Assembly: GCA_024686335.1 (NCBI GenBank)
Contig: JAILCI010000044.1
Span: 62,001-126,000 of the forward strand
Length of the DNA stretch: 64,000 bases
Reading direction: 5' to 3'
Source: Bacteroidales bacterium
GTDB lineage: Bacteria; Bacteroidota; Bacteroidia; Bacteroidales; WCHB1-69
The notes below the pieces were generated by a model. The model did not search any database. It had not been told where the DNA came from and worked only from the letters and a program-made list of their open reading frames with translations. Position 1 is the stretch's first letter, and each line of letters opens with the position of its first letter. This document shows positions 1 through 8,282 of the stretch, piece after piece. Made by a program: the position numbers and the translations under genes.

Positions 1-621
1 GTCGGCAGGGATTTGGTCGAGAGTCAGGTTGGTGGGACGGCCATCGACGAGGATGGTGACGTTCTCACTACCACGGAGATTGACGTTGCCCTCGATATCG
101 ACAGAGACAGAGGGAATCTCCTCCAGGACTTCCACAGCCGTCTGGCCTGCAGAGGAGACACTCGACTCCACATTGTAGACCGTCTTGTCGAGGTTACTCT
201 GGATCATATCGCGTTGCGCCTTGATGACGACCGTCTCCAATTCGGTTGAGGAGCTGGACATCTTGAATTTCTCCATTTTGAATACGGCATTGTTCTTGGA
301 GATGGTAAAGGCACCCGAGTTTGTAGAGCTGTAGCCCATGCTCTGAATCTCGAGGAAGTAGGTGCCGAAGGGAATATCATTGATGACGAACTTGCCCTCG
401 GTATCGGTGAGGCCATACTGGGCCACGAGGGAGTCGGAGGTTTTGCGGACATATATGGTAGCGTACTCTATGGGCACGCCGTTAGGGTCAAGGATAGTGC
501 CGGTAACAGTGCCGTGGGTGCGGTTGACGTTGGTTTGCTGTTGCATTTCGGGTTGCGCCCAAGAGGTGACAGCGCAACATGAAAGAAGGAGTATAAACAG
601 GGTTAACGTACGGATTATCAT
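1..621 (-). CDS. TonB-dependent outer membrane receptor, N-terminal part (cut by window edge)
   Basis: The visible 207 codons encode a signal peptide (MIIRTLTLFILLLSCC, cleavage near SWAQ), then a carboxypeptidase-regulatory-like beta-sandwich domain at about residues 35-120 (GTVTGTILDPNGVPIEYATI), then the start of the plug domain (EDIPSVSVDIEGNVNLRGSE, ILVDGRPTNL). This order is typical of the outer-membrane-beta-barrel branch of TonB-dependent receptors in Bacteroidetes, which import a ligand across the outer membrane using TonB energy. The barrel lies outside the window, so substrate cannot be judged. The start at 621 was chosen because the signal peptide begins there and a TATCTTTG promoter box lies about 29 bases upstream. 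It stands alone here, with no SusD-like partner on the visible side. Confidence 0.9.
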   Translation of the reverse strand, partial: MIIRTLTLFILLLSCCAVTSWAQPEMQQQTNVNRTHGTVTGTILDPNGVPIEYATIYVRKTSDSLVAQYGLTDTEGKFVINDIPFGTYFLEIQSMGYSSTNSGAFTISKNNAVFKMEKFKMSSSSTELETVVIKAQRDMIQSNLDKTVYNVESSVSSAGQTAVEVLEEIPSVSVDIEGNVNLRGSENVTILVDGRPTNLTLDQIPAD

Positions 622-649
622 ATAATTACGTTTTTCAAGATGAAAACCG

Positions 650-657
650 CAAAGATA
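650..657 (-). promoter_or_regulatory. -7 box TATCTTTG for the partial TonB receptor
   Basis: On the minus strand the sequence reads TATCTTTG, a match to the Bacteroidetes -7 consensus TAnnTTTG, about 28 bases before the receptor start at 621. No clear -33 TTTG was picked out. Confidence 0.6.
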
Positions 658-793
658 GTTTTTTTTGGTAAATATGTCAAAAAATTTGGAGAAGAGGTGG
701 GAGGGGGAAATGAAAGAATTAAAGATAGAAAAATAGTTCAATAGGTTAGACAAACCTTTTCGAAATAAAAACATTATCATATTAACTAATGAG

Positions 794-1498
794 CTAATAC
801 TTTTCATTTTGAGACTTTCTTTTAAGAATTGGTGGGGTAACACTTTTCATTCCATCAACATGTTCAAATAATTGAGGGTCTACATTCGCATTCATAGGAT
901 CCAAGATAAAATCCACCCCTTCTCTTCTAGCCAGTTTTGCTGCTGGAACAAAATCCGCATCACCTGAAAAAAGGACTATGGTATCGACAAATCTTTTTAA
1001 GGACAAAGAAGCTATATCTACACCTATCTTCATATCAATACCTTTCTGACGAATATTTAAGTACACATCATTTTCCGTCAATGAACTAATATCAGTAATA
1101 CCTTTTAACAGTTCTTTCACTTTAGAAGAATAAATTTGCCACTGTCCATTATCCTTAAGATTTCCAAGACGTAGAGCAACTTTTCTTTTTTTCTTTAAAG
1201 CCTCAAAAAGATCATTTCTAAATTTATATTCATAAGTCTTACTAAAATCCACAACCTTATTAGAAATTGGATTATGAAACTTTTTTCCTAATGGTTTACA
1301 ATCATAATAAAAAATACGATAAAGAATATTATTACCACCCACATGAGAATGAGCCATAGTATACATAATATCAGCGACCGCTTCTGCAGACAATATTTTA
1401 TCTTTATTATATAAAGAGTTAAAACGCTTGAGGAAAAAGCCACCATCGATTAGGACAGCAATCTTTTGTGGAGGTAGATTTGTTTTGTTTTTTTTTAT
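794..1498 (-). CDS. NYN-domain protein (PIN-like nuclease fold), abnormal start
   Basis: The protein has the NYN/PIN-like layout: a first strand with acidic residue (IAVLIDGGFF), a central KIGVDIASL segment, and LFSGDADFVPA followed by ARREGVDF. Such proteins are thought to be metal-dependent RNases or RNA-binding proteins. The first canonical start in frame, TTG at 1393, would remove the first strand and its catalytic Asp, yet codons 1393-1498 still encode that domain start in the same frame. The natural N-terminus looks like an Ile-Lys-Lys-Asn-Lys stretch beginning at an ATA codon at 1498-1496; no ATG, GTG or TTG fits there. A run of nine A follows; losing one A would join an ATG at 1532. 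So the gene has either a non-standard start, a lost start, or a frameshift. The coordinates given assume the ATA position. Confidence 0.7.
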   Translation of the reverse strand: MKKNKTNLPPQKIAVLIDGGFFLKRFNSLYNKDKILSAEAVADIMYTMAHSHVGGNNILYRIFYYDCKPLGKKFHNPISNKVVDFSKTYEYKFRNDLFEALKKKRKVALRLGNLKDNGQWQIYSSKVKELLKGITDISSLTENDVYLNIRQKGIDMKIGVDIASLSLKRFVDTIVLFSGDADFVPAAKLARREGVDFILDPMNANVDPQLFEHVDGMKSVTPPILKRKSQNEKY

Positions 1499-1522
1499 GG
1501 TTATAAAAAAACTCGTGGGTCG

Positions 1523-1570
1523 GCGTGCCCATTATCGAGATTAGCGCAAATGATACGCTATCGGGCACGC
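1523..1570 (-). repeat. Nested inverted repeat in the leader of the NYN gene
   Basis: Outer arms GCGTGCCC (1523-1530) and GGGCACGC (1563-1570) are perfect inverted copies. An inner pair TAGCG (1542-1546) and CGCTA (1556-1560) sits inside. The structure lies between the promoter box at 1595-1602 and the coding region, so it would be transcribed in the 5' leader. It could be a regulatory hairpin or a small dispersed palindromic repeat. Confidence 0.6.
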
Positions 1571-1594
1571 GTAGCCAAGAGCATAATGTTGCGG

Positions 1595-1602
1595 CAAAAA
1601 TA
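1595..1602 (-). promoter_or_regulatory. -7 box TATTTTTG for the NYN gene
   Basis: TATTTTTG on the minus strand matches TAnnTTTG. Transcription would start near 1588, giving a leader of about 90 bases to the ATA codon at 1498 that contains the nested hairpin. Confidence 0.5.
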
Positions 1603-1640
1603 CAAATAATATTTAAGACATGCAATTAAAATATAAAAAA

Positions 1641-2603
1641 TTACTCCACCTCAAACCTCACTCCCGGAAAAGCCTTCTTGTTGGCAGACTGATAACCCAC
1701 GGCATAGTTGATCTCTGAGGCGGGGACCCTCACCACTACGGGTGTCTCATCTGCTGCAGCGACAATCTCCGCCAACCTGTCGCGCCACAAGGCGGTGAGA
1801 ACCAACTCTTTGAAGGAGACATGGAACGGTCCCGCCAGATAGTCGGTGCCGCTGAGCAATCCCTCCGAAGGATGCAAGCCCATACGCAGAATCGTGACAC
1901 CATGCTCCGTGAAATATTGGTAGAGATCTTTGCACCACTCCACCGCCGTCTCAAGACTCAACGGCTGGTAGAGTCCCTGGCGGTACTGCGCGGCCAACAG
2001 GGTGTTCTTGACCACCAAGGTAGGATAGATGCGGGTGCAGGAGGCTCCCAACTCGCAGATAAGCTCCGCAGTACGCAAAGACTTCTCGCGCGTGTCGCCG
2101 GGCAGTCCAATCATCATCTGCAGTCCCAACGAGAAACCCGCCTCTTTGATCATCCGCGAGGCCTCACGAACCTGCGCTACAGTATGCCCGCGCCCGACCT
2201 GACGCAAGACATCATCATCCAACGACTGCGCCCCCAACTCGATGAGGGTGACATGATACTGCTTCAAGAGCTGCAAGACATCAAAATTTATATAGTCAGG
2301 ACGCGTAGAGAGCTGGATGCCACTGACAAGACCGCTCTCCACATAAGGTTTCGTGACCGCCAAATAGGTTTCCTGCTCCTCCAACGACATGCCCGTAAAA
2401 CTGCCGCCGAAAAAGGCGATGCGCTTCTCTGCCTCCGCCGGGATTGTGGCCAGATGCGACTCTATCGTCTCCCGCGCCTCCTCAGGCGTGGGCACGGAAG
2501 CCTGCCCCGCAATCGCAAACTGATTGCAGTAGGAACAGCGGAAGGGACAAGCCTGCTGCGGGATGAAGATCGGTATCACCCGATATTGTCTGGCTGGCTT
2601 CAT
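1641..2603 (-). CDS. Radical SAM protein of the Elp3-like family
   Basis: The 320-residue protein has the radical SAM [4Fe-4S] motif CPFRCSYC near residue 20, preceded by IPIFIPQQA, followed by a glycine-rich FFGGSFTGM motif and LGLQMMIGLPG. These mark an AdoMet radical TIM-barrel enzyme of the group related to Elp3 and oxygen-independent coproporphyrinogen oxidase, with a C-terminal extension. The exact reaction is unknown. The frame is open upstream to 2657, but the start MKPARQYR at 2603 was chosen because the promoter box TACTTTTG at 2622-2629 lies just before it. It is divergent from the TonB receptor at 2714, with 110 bases between the two starts. Confidence 0.85.
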   Translation of the reverse strand: MKPARQYRVIPIFIPQQACPFRCSYCNQFAIAGQASVPTPEEARETIESHLATIPAEAEKRIAFFGGSFTGMSLEEQETYLAVTKPYVESGLVSGIQLSTRPDYINFDVLQLLKQYHVTLIELGAQSLDDDVLRQVGRGHTVAQVREASRMIKEAGFSLGLQMMIGLPGDTREKSLRTAELICELGASCTRIYPTLVVKNTLLAAQYRQGLYQPLSLETAVEWCKDLYQYFTEHGVTILRMGLHPSEGLLSGTDYLAGPFHVSFKELVLTALWRDRLAEIVAAADETPVVVRVPASEINYAVGYQSANKKAFPGVRFEVE

Positions 2604-2621
2604 ATCGTTTTGTTGAAAGGG

Positions 2622-2629
2622 CAAAAGTA
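2622..2629 (-). promoter_or_regulatory. -7 box TACTTTTG for the radical SAM gene
   Basis: Perfect TAnnTTTG match on the minus strand, 18 bases before the chosen start. It defines the start at 2603 because the upstream in-frame ATG would lie before the promoter. Confidence 0.65.
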
Positions 2630-2674
2630 GGAAAAAAGCGGCTTTTGGCATCTCCAAAAGTGAGAAAAAAACTA

Positions 2675-2682
2675 TATCTTTG
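2675..2682 (+). promoter_or_regulatory. -7 box TATCTTTG for the TonB receptor operon
   Basis: Perfect TAnnTTTG match on the plus strand, 31 bases before the start at 2714, back to back with the radical SAM promoter. Confidence 0.65.
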
Positions 2683-2713
2683 CGCTCTTTTAAAAAATAG
2701 ACCTCGTCACTTC

Positions 2714-5119
2714 ATGAATCGCGACATACGGCATCGGATATTCCTATTCATCTTGTTTGCTCTCAGCATCTTAACAAGCTGGGCGCAGAAGGTGACCCTA
2801 TCGGGTACCGTCAAGGACGACTCTAATGGGGAGACGCTCCTGGGTGTCTATGTGCTGCTGTCCGACACCGCACGTCATCAGGTGGTCGACGGCTGTGTCA
2901 CCAACCAGGCGGGTTTCTACTCCATCACGGTGCCCGCCGGTGTCTACGAGGTAAAAATCAGTTACCTGTCGTACGAGGAGCAGGTGCACGTCATGGAACT
3001 GCGCAAGAGCCAACGCTTCGACGTAGATTTGGCTCCTGATGCCATTCTCGGCGAGGAGGTCGTCATCAAGGGCGAGCGCACCAACCAGAATGTCCAGGGA
3101 GCCGACGTGGGGCGCATGGAGATGAAGATTGAGACCATCAAGGCTTTACCTGCGCTGATGGGCGAGGCTGACATCATCCGCTCCATCCAGCTGCTGCCGG
3201 GCGTCCAGTCGGGCGGCGAAGGCAACAGCGGCTACTACGTGCGCGGCGGCGGCACCGACCAGAACCTTATCATGCTCGACGAGGCGACCATCTACAATGG
3301 AGGCCACCTCTTCGGCTTCTTCTCCATCTTCAACGCTGACGCCGTCAAGAACATCGAACTCACCAAGTCGGGCATGCCGGCCTACTACGGCGGTCGCGCG
3401 GCCTCCATCCTCAGCGTCACCCAGAAAGAGGGCAACATGAAACGCTACGAGGTGGACGGCGGCATCGGTCTTATCTTCTCGCATCTCACCGTGCAAGGAC
3501 CATTCAAGAAGGAGAAAGCCTCCTTCCTCATCTCTGCACGCCGCACATACGTGGACTGGATCATCCAACCCTTTCTGAAGCCGACCTCGCCATTGAAGGG
3601 CATGGACTTCTACTTCTACGACCTGAACGCCAAGTTCAACGTCATCATCAACAACAAGCATCGTCTCTACTTTGGTGCCTACTATGGCAGCGATGTTTAC
3701 GGTTTCCAGTCGGGCTCGCAACAGACGAAGGCTATCTTCAACTGGCGCAACGCCGCCGCCTCGGCGCGTTGGAACTATATCATCAGCGACAAACTGTTCC
3801 TCAACACATCGGCGACCTTCAGCTACTACGACTTCGGCACACAGATGCAGCTGGATGTCTACAAGTTCAAGCTCACCTCCGGCATCCGCGACTACTCGCT
3901 GAAGAGCGAGCTGACCATCCTGCCCATCCCGAAGCTCACCATCAAGACAGGTGCGCACAACATCTTCCATGTGTGCCATTCCGGCCAGTATGCAGTGCAG
4001 GCGGGCACCGGGTTCGACTTCTCGTTGCCGCAGGTGCAACCTTATCTTGCCAACGAGATGAGTCTCTACGTCCATACAGAGTACGACCCTACCCCATGGC
4101 TGAAACTCAACATGGGCGTTCGTTACACCAACTTCACCCATCTGGGCGGTTTCACCCGATACATCCTCGACGAACTCGGCTATGTCGCCGACTCCATCGT
4201 CTACCGTCCCGGACAGACCATCAAGCAATATAATAAGGTAGAACCTCGCTTCTCCGCCCGTTTCCTGCTTGACTCCATGACCTCTATCAAGGCTTCAGCA
4301 ACGTTGAACTATCAGTTCCTGCATCAGATCTCTATCGCCAGCATCTCCTTGCCGACGGATGTATGGATGCCATCCACCGACATCTTGAAACCGCAAACTG
4401 TGTGGCAGTTCTCCCTCGGCGTGTTCCGCAATTTCCACAAGAACATGTTCGAGGCCTATATCGACCTCTACTACAAGCAGATGTACAACCTGGCTGAATA
4501 TCGAGACGGTCTAGACCTCAGTTTCGTCACTATCAATCCCGATCAGCTTTATGTCTTCGGCAAGGGCTGGGCATGCGGTGCGGAGTTCTTCATCCGCAAG
4601 AATCATGGCCGCCTAACTGGCTTCATCGGATATACGCTAGGCTACACCCGCCGCCAGTTTGACGACCTCAACAACGGCAAACCCTTCTGGGCTAAGTACG
4701 ACCGCCGCCACGACGTCTCCATCAGCCTCACTTACGAGATCATACGCAACAAACTGAGCGTCTCGGCATTGTGGGTTTATCAGACTGGCAACACGATGAC
4801 AATACCCGTGGGCTACTATTTCTACATGGGTTCGTATATCACAGAATACAGCGGGCGCAATGAGTTCCGCATCAAGCCTTACCACCGTCTCGATCTCTCC
4901 GTAGACTGGACCATCAAGAAGACTCGGAAATGGGAGACGGGCCTCAACTTCTCCGTATACAACGTTTATAACCGCAAGAATCCCTTCTTCATCTTCTTCG
5001 AAACCTCTACAGATGCCAACTTCTCACCCGAAGACCCCAATTTCTCTATGCAGACACAGGCCTTCCAGATGAGTCTCTTCCCCATCATACCATCCATCAC
5101 ATGGAACTTTAAATTCTAA
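2714..5119 (+). CDS. TonB-dependent receptor with carboxypeptidase-like domain
   Basis: An 801-residue outer membrane receptor. A signal peptide (FLFILFALSILTSWAQ) is followed by a carboxypeptidase-regulatory-like domain (VTLSGTVKDDSNGETLLGVY), then a plug domain (IIRSIQLLPGVQSGGEGNSG, YYVRGGGTDQNLIMLDEA), then a beta barrel rich in alternating aromatic strands that ends in TWNFKF, with the terminal aromatic residue typical of barrel proteins. It probably imports a ligand together with the DUF4249 lipoprotein six bases downstream; such receptor/DUF4249 pairs are common in Bacteroidetes and their ligands are mostly unknown. The frame is open from 2645, but the start at 2714 gives a proper signal peptide and follows the promoter at 2675-2682. 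Confidence 0.92.
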   Translation: MNRDIRHRIFLFILFALSILTSWAQKVTLSGTVKDDSNGETLLGVYVLLSDTARHQVVDGCVTNQAGFYSITVPAGVYEVKISYLSYEEQVHVMELRKSQRFDVDLAPDAILGEEVVIKGERTNQNVQGADVGRMEMKIETIKALPALMGEADIIRSIQLLPGVQSGGEGNSGYYVRGGGTDQNLIMLDEATIYNGGHLFGFFSIFNADAVKNIELTKSGMPAYYGGRAASILSVTQKEGNMKRYEVDGGIGLIFSHLTVQGPFKKEKASFLISARRTYVDWIIQPFLKPTSPLKGMDFYFYDLNAKFNVIINNKHRLYFGAYYGSDVYGFQSGSQQTKAIFNWRNAAASARWNYIISDKLFLNTSATFSYYDFGTQMQLDVYKFKLTSGIRDYSLKSELTILPIPKLTIKTGAHNIFHVCHSGQYAVQAGTGFDFSLPQVQPYLANEMSLYVHTEYDPTPWLKLNMGVRYTNFTHLGGFTRYILDELGYVADSIVYRPGQTIKQYNKVEPRFSARFLLDSMTSIKASATLNYQFLHQISIASISLPTDVWMPSTDILKPQTVWQFSLGVFRNFHKNMFEAYIDLYYKQMYNLAEYRDGLDLSFVTINPDQLYVFGKGWACGAEFFIRKNHGRLTGFIGYTLGYTRRQFDDLNNGKPFWAKYDRRHDVSISLTYEIIRNKLSVSALWVYQTGNTMTIPVGYYFYMGSYITEYSGRNEFRIKPYHRLDLSVDWTIKKTRKWETGLNFSVYNVYNRKNPFFIFFETSTDANFSPEDPNFSMQTQAFQMSLFPIIPSITWNFKF

Positions 5120-5125
5120 CGAGAA

Positions 5126-6052
5126 ATGCAGAGAATTACATACTATATTATCTGTTTGCTTACCATCGTCTGCCTAGGATGCCAGACTGAGATAGAGGTA
5201 GATCTTCCTGACTACACCTCCAAGTTGGTCATTGAGGGCACCATTGAAAACGGCAAACCGGCCATGGTGGTCCTCTCCAAGAGCATTCCATTCTTTGCAG
5301 AGATTGACATGGAGTACATCATGCAGAATGTTATAGTTCGCGATGCGGAGTTATGGGTCACGGCTGACGACGGTGAGACGGAGCAGCTGAACTTCCAGTT
5401 CCATGGGGAATCGCCCTACTACATGGCATTTGTGAGTCCGACCATGCGCGGTAGAGAGAACATGGGTTACACGTTGAGGGTCATCTATCACGACACCACC
5501 TACACTGCGCACACAACCATCCCCAGCACTTTTGACCTGGACAGTATCTGGATAGACACAGCCTATATGGCCAGCGAATTCAACAGCGACACCAACGCTA
5601 CCGTTCGCTGCCTGCTCACCGACAATCCCGCGGAGAACAACTACTACTCTTTCTCCGTCAAGGTGCGCAACGAGAAGTTTAGTGACAGGCTATGGATTTA
5701 CACGCTGCCCATCGCCTTTGACGACCAGACTTTCAACGGGCAGACCTTCAACTTTGAGATTCTGCGCGCTGGTATCTCCTCCTTCCTGATGCCTGCACTA
5801 GACGATGAGGTCCGACAAGACTATTTCCGAATATCCTACCGTCCTGGCGACACCATTCTGGTACGCCACAGTCTCATAGACCACGACACCTACCGATTCA
5901 TGGTTACCGGCGGCAACGATGCCGTCTTCGGCTCCAACCCCTTCACTAACCCCGCGCCCGTCTCCTCCAACCTCGTTGGCGAGAACGTATTGGGCAATTG
6001 GTCGGGATTCGCATCAAAGGTGGACACGTTGGTTTGGGAGAAGGAGGAATAA
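5126..6052 (+). CDS. DUF4249-family lipoprotein paired with the TonB receptor
   Basis: A 308-residue lipoprotein. The signal peptide ends in a lipobox (TIVCLGCQ), so the mature protein starts at Cys19 and should be anchored in the outer membrane. The N-terminal strand pattern (IEVDLPDYTSKLVIEGTIEN) followed by VVLSKSIPFF and the Thr/Asp-rich body match the DUF4249 family. It starts six bases after the receptor stop, so both are surely co-transcribed. By analogy with SusC/SusD pairs it may be the surface lid or ligand-binding partner of the receptor, but this is inferred. Confidence 0.85.
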   Translation: MQRITYYIICLLTIVCLGCQTEIEVDLPDYTSKLVIEGTIENGKPAMVVLSKSIPFFAEIDMEYIMQNVIVRDAELWVTADDGETEQLNFQFHGESPYYMAFVSPTMRGRENMGYTLRVIYHDTTYTAHTTIPSTFDLDSIWIDTAYMASEFNSDTNATVRCLLTDNPAENNYYSFSVKVRNEKFSDRLWIYTLPIAFDDQTFNGQTFNFEILRAGISSFLMPALDDEVRQDYFRISYRPGDTILVRHSLIDHDTYRFMVTGGNDAVFGSNPFTNPAPVSSNLVGENVLGNWSGFASKVDTLVWEKEE

Positions 6053-6517
6053 TGCCCTGAGGGTGTTATTAAGCTATGAAGCTATTAAACTATTAAATTA
6101 TTAAATTATACATCTGCGAGAAAATAAAACGCAAACTATGTAATTCTTTCGCCCCTTTGGGGCACCGTCTCATACACAGGGGTTCACACCCCTGCCTGTA
6201 TTCTGCCGCCCTTACAGGACTCTGTCAAGCACAATCAGCTGTCATCATCAAGGCTAGAATAGTTGCGTACCTTCGGCACGCTGATATGCCACCACACCAA
6301 CCAGCCCCACACTAACGTGCGGGGTTATTGAGATAGCGTGCCTCCAACACGCAGTCAAAGTGCGGAATCATTGTTTAATCGTTGGTCTAAACAGAAAACT
6401 GAAAACTGACAACTCCTCTTCGCGTTCATCTACGAGAAACAAAACTCATGAGATCAGCGGGAGATAGAAGCTAAGATAATTTCATAGCTTCATAATTTCA
6501 TAATTTCATAGAAACGA
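6053..6517. repeat. Gene-free stretch with palindromes bounded by AT-rich tandem 9-mers
   Basis: No credible gene. Near both ends lie short AT-rich runs with a period of about nine bases: about 6077-6108 (ctattaaac/tattaaatt pattern) and about 6479-6511 (ttcataatt pattern). The two runs are roughly inverted relative to each other and each includes a CTATGAA/TTCATAG unit. Between them are several hairpin-forming words: CCCCTTTGGGG near 6152, AGGGGTTCACACCCCT near 6178, CCTGT...ACAGG, CCCCACACTAACGTGCGGGG near 6305 and GCGTGCCTCCAACACGC near 6338. This looks like a dispersed intergenic repeat cluster between convergent genes. Confidence 0.55.
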
Positions 6518-6709
6518 CTACTCGTACTCGTATTCGTCAATCCAGAGATCCCACTCGAAATCGTCCCAATAGTGGTCACTCTCAACGTCGGTTTCCTCCT
6601 CGCTAATGAAATAGTCGGAGGCGCCATAGAGCCAATGGTCCATGGTTGCACAGGAGGAGAACAAGAGTGTCACCACGACTGCGCAAACGGTAATGATTAC
6701 CTTTTTCAT
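6518..6709 (-). CDS. Small acidic lipoprotein
   Basis: A 63-residue protein with an N-terminal signal (MKKVIITVCAVVVTLLFSSC) and a lipobox Cys20. The mature part of about 43 residues is strongly acidic and aromatic (SDHYWDDFEWDLWIDEYEYE). No family recognised. It follows the DUF4197-like lipoprotein gene by 21 bases on the same strand, so the two are probably co-transcribed. Confidence 0.7.
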   Translation of the reverse strand: MKKVIITVCAVVVTLLFSSCATMDHWLYGASDYFISEEETDVESDHYWDDFEWDLWIDEYEYE

Positions 6710-6730
6710 TGTGTTTTATAATTAGGGAAT

Positions 6731-7423
6731 CTATCTAACCAAGATAGTGTCGGCCCCATCGCAATGGGTAGAGTCAGTACGGATAAAGTCTTCTTCAATT
6801 CTCATTTCCTCAAAAAGTCCGTTCATCATACCGGTAACAATCTGATTCTGAAGATCGTAGGTAACCGGCGTGGTGTTATAATTGCGGTAAACATCCAAAA
6901 TCTCATGCCAAACAGAGGTTACATTGAAGAGATCCATACGAATGGAAACGGGAGATTGCAAGGCACTGCGGATATTCTCCGACTCCATAAACTTAAAATA
7001 ATCCGTGATGGAACCTGACTCGCCATAGAAAAGTTCGTCATAATTGTTGATATCCAGATCTGAAATGGCAGTTTCAAGTGCTGAACTGACATTGGCGGCA
7101 CAGCTCTCGGCCAAACGATTGGCACGATAAATAAGCGTATCTTTCAAATATCCATAGTCATGATTGGCCAATGTGTCAAAAATCGATGACTGCAGACCAG
7201 TGAATGTCAGTCTATAGAGACCATCTCGGTAGGCATAGAAACCGTCATAAGTGCAAAGATGAGCCACAGCGGAGTCAGCTGAGCTATAAAGACAAGCCTT
7301 TATCGCATTATCTTTCTCAACATCAGTATAAAGTTGGTTTACATAAGTGCCGGTTTCGTCTTTACATGAGGTAAAAAGAAGGACTGCCAGCATCAAAATG
7401 GAGAATATTTTAAGTTTTTTCAT
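6731..7423 (-). CDS. DUF4197-like lipoprotein
   Basis: A 230-residue lipoprotein: signal peptide with lipobox LLFTSC, then an all-helical body. The segments AIKACLYSSADSAVAHLC, LAESCAANVSSALETAI, GSITDYFK and MMNGLFEEMRIEEDFIRTD resemble the conserved blocks of the DUF4197 family of helical cell-envelope proteins. The function of that family is unknown. A TATCTTTG box lies 20 bases upstream. The family assignment is by eye and moderate. Confidence 0.7.
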   Translation of the reverse strand: MKKLKIFSILMLAVLLFTSCKDETGTYVNQLYTDVEKDNAIKACLYSSADSAVAHLCTYDGFYAYRDGLYRLTFTGLQSSIFDTLANHDYGYLKDTLIYRANRLAESCAANVSSALETAISDLDINNYDELFYGESGSITDYFKFMESENIRSALQSPVSIRMDLFNVTSVWHEILDVYRNYNTTPVTYDLQNQIVTGMMNGLFEEMRIEEDFIRTDSTHCDGADTILVR

Positions 7424-7442
7424 CTTCTAAAAAATTAGGTGG

Positions 7443-7450
7443 CAAAGATA
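7443..7450 (-). promoter_or_regulatory. -7 box TATCTTTG for the lipoprotein pair
   Basis: Perfect TAnnTTTG match on the minus strand, 20 bases before the start at 7423. Confidence 0.65.
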
Positions 7451-7509
7451 TAATTTTTTTACGAAAATAAATTGGGGAGATTAGTCATCATTTCAATGTG
7501 AAAAAATCC

Positions 7510-7517
7510 TATTTTCG
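7510..7517 (+). promoter_or_regulatory. Variant -7 box TATTTTCG for the biotin ligase gene
   Basis: TATTTTCG differs from TAnnTTTG by one base and lies 19 bases before the start at 7536. The same variant precedes argS (56190-56197). Confidence 0.45.
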
Positions 7518-7535
7518 CCATTCAATTTTCCACTT

Positions 7536-8282
7536 ATGAATAACCCTTTGTTGCAATTCATTCCAGATGCTAGTTCCACCAATGTGCTGCTGACGAAGAT
7601 GGCTGCAGAGTCTCTCGAAAACGGCACACCACTGGCACCATTCACCACCATTTACACCGACTTTCAAGCCGACGGTCATGGCATGGGCAGCAACAAATGG
7701 TTTAGTGATCGCGGGAAGAACATCCTATTGTCGGTCTATTTTCCAGCCAGGACGGATGCCAAGCGACAGTTCCTCTTCAACCAGTATTTTGCCATCGCCA
7801 CTCGACAGTTTCTGCTAAAGTACCTTCCGGAAGTGGACATCAAATGGCCCAACGACATTTACGTCAAAGGCCATAAGATGGCGGGCATCCTCATTGAGCA
7901 TCATCTGAGAGGCGACGCGCTCCAATACACCATCGCAGGCATCGGCATCGATGTCAATCAGGATTATTTCCCGGAGAATATCCCCCACCCCACAAGCCTC
8001 TATCTCGAGACGGGAAAAACTTATCCTGTGGAAAAGATGATTGAAGAGTATTGGGAGATGCTCAAAACAAGCTTTGAGCATTATGATTGGGGTACCTCAA
8101 TCGAGGAGAACACGAACTACATCCAACATTTATACCAGTTAAATGAGTGGCACGAATATATCATTAGAGGAACGCAATGCGAGGCTCAGATCACTGGTCT
8201 GGACGCATACGGCCAACTGAAACTGCGGTTGCGCGACGGTTCCGAGGCACTTTGTGGTTTCAAAGAGATTGTATTCCTATAA
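7536..8282 (+). CDS. birA: Biotin--[acetyl-CoA-carboxylase] ligase
   Basis: A 248-residue biotin protein ligase without the N-terminal DNA-binding domain, so probably an enzyme and not a repressor. It activates biotin with ATP and transfers it to a lysine of biotin carboxyl carrier proteins. The substrate motif KWPNDIYVKGHKMAGILIE is clear, as is the GIGIDVNQ motif and a short C-terminal SH3-like domain. The biotin-loop motif, usually GRGRxG, reads DGHGMGSNKW here, with His in place of the first conserved Arg; this is a departure from the E. coli loop but the rest of the active site is intact. It is a single-gene transcription unit. Confidence 0.88.
   Translation: MNNPLLQFIPDASSTNVLLTKMAAESLENGTPLAPFTTIYTDFQADGHGMGSNKWFSDRGKNILLSVYFPARTDAKRQFLFNQYFAIATRQFLLKYLPEVDIKWPNDIYVKGHKMAGILIEHHLRGDALQYTIAGIGIDVNQDYFPENIPHPTSLYLETGKTYPVEKMIEEYWEMLKTSFEHYDWGTSIEENTNYIQHLYQLNEWHEYIIRGTQCEAQITGLDAYGQLKLRLRDGSEALCGFKEIVFL

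Noticed and set aside
1419-1625. 68-codon minus-strand frame upstream of the NYN gene
   Set aside because: It contains the NYN leader in another frame, spans the promoter box, and has no domain. Only its ATG at 1532 is of interest as a possible frameshifted start.
1821-2630. 269-codon open frame on the plus strand opposite the radical SAM gene
   Set aside because: It lies wholly antisense to a gene with clear radical SAM motifs and its translation shows no family features.
3146-4228. 360-codon open frame on the minus strand inside the TonB receptor gene
   Set aside because: Val/Glu/Asp-rich translation is the usual by-product of GC-biased codons on the opposite strand; no promoter or domain.
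6140-6380. tRNA-like or structured RNA gene in the palindromic gap
   Set aside because: Hairpins are present but no cloverleaf, no T-loop consensus and no CCA end could be fitted.
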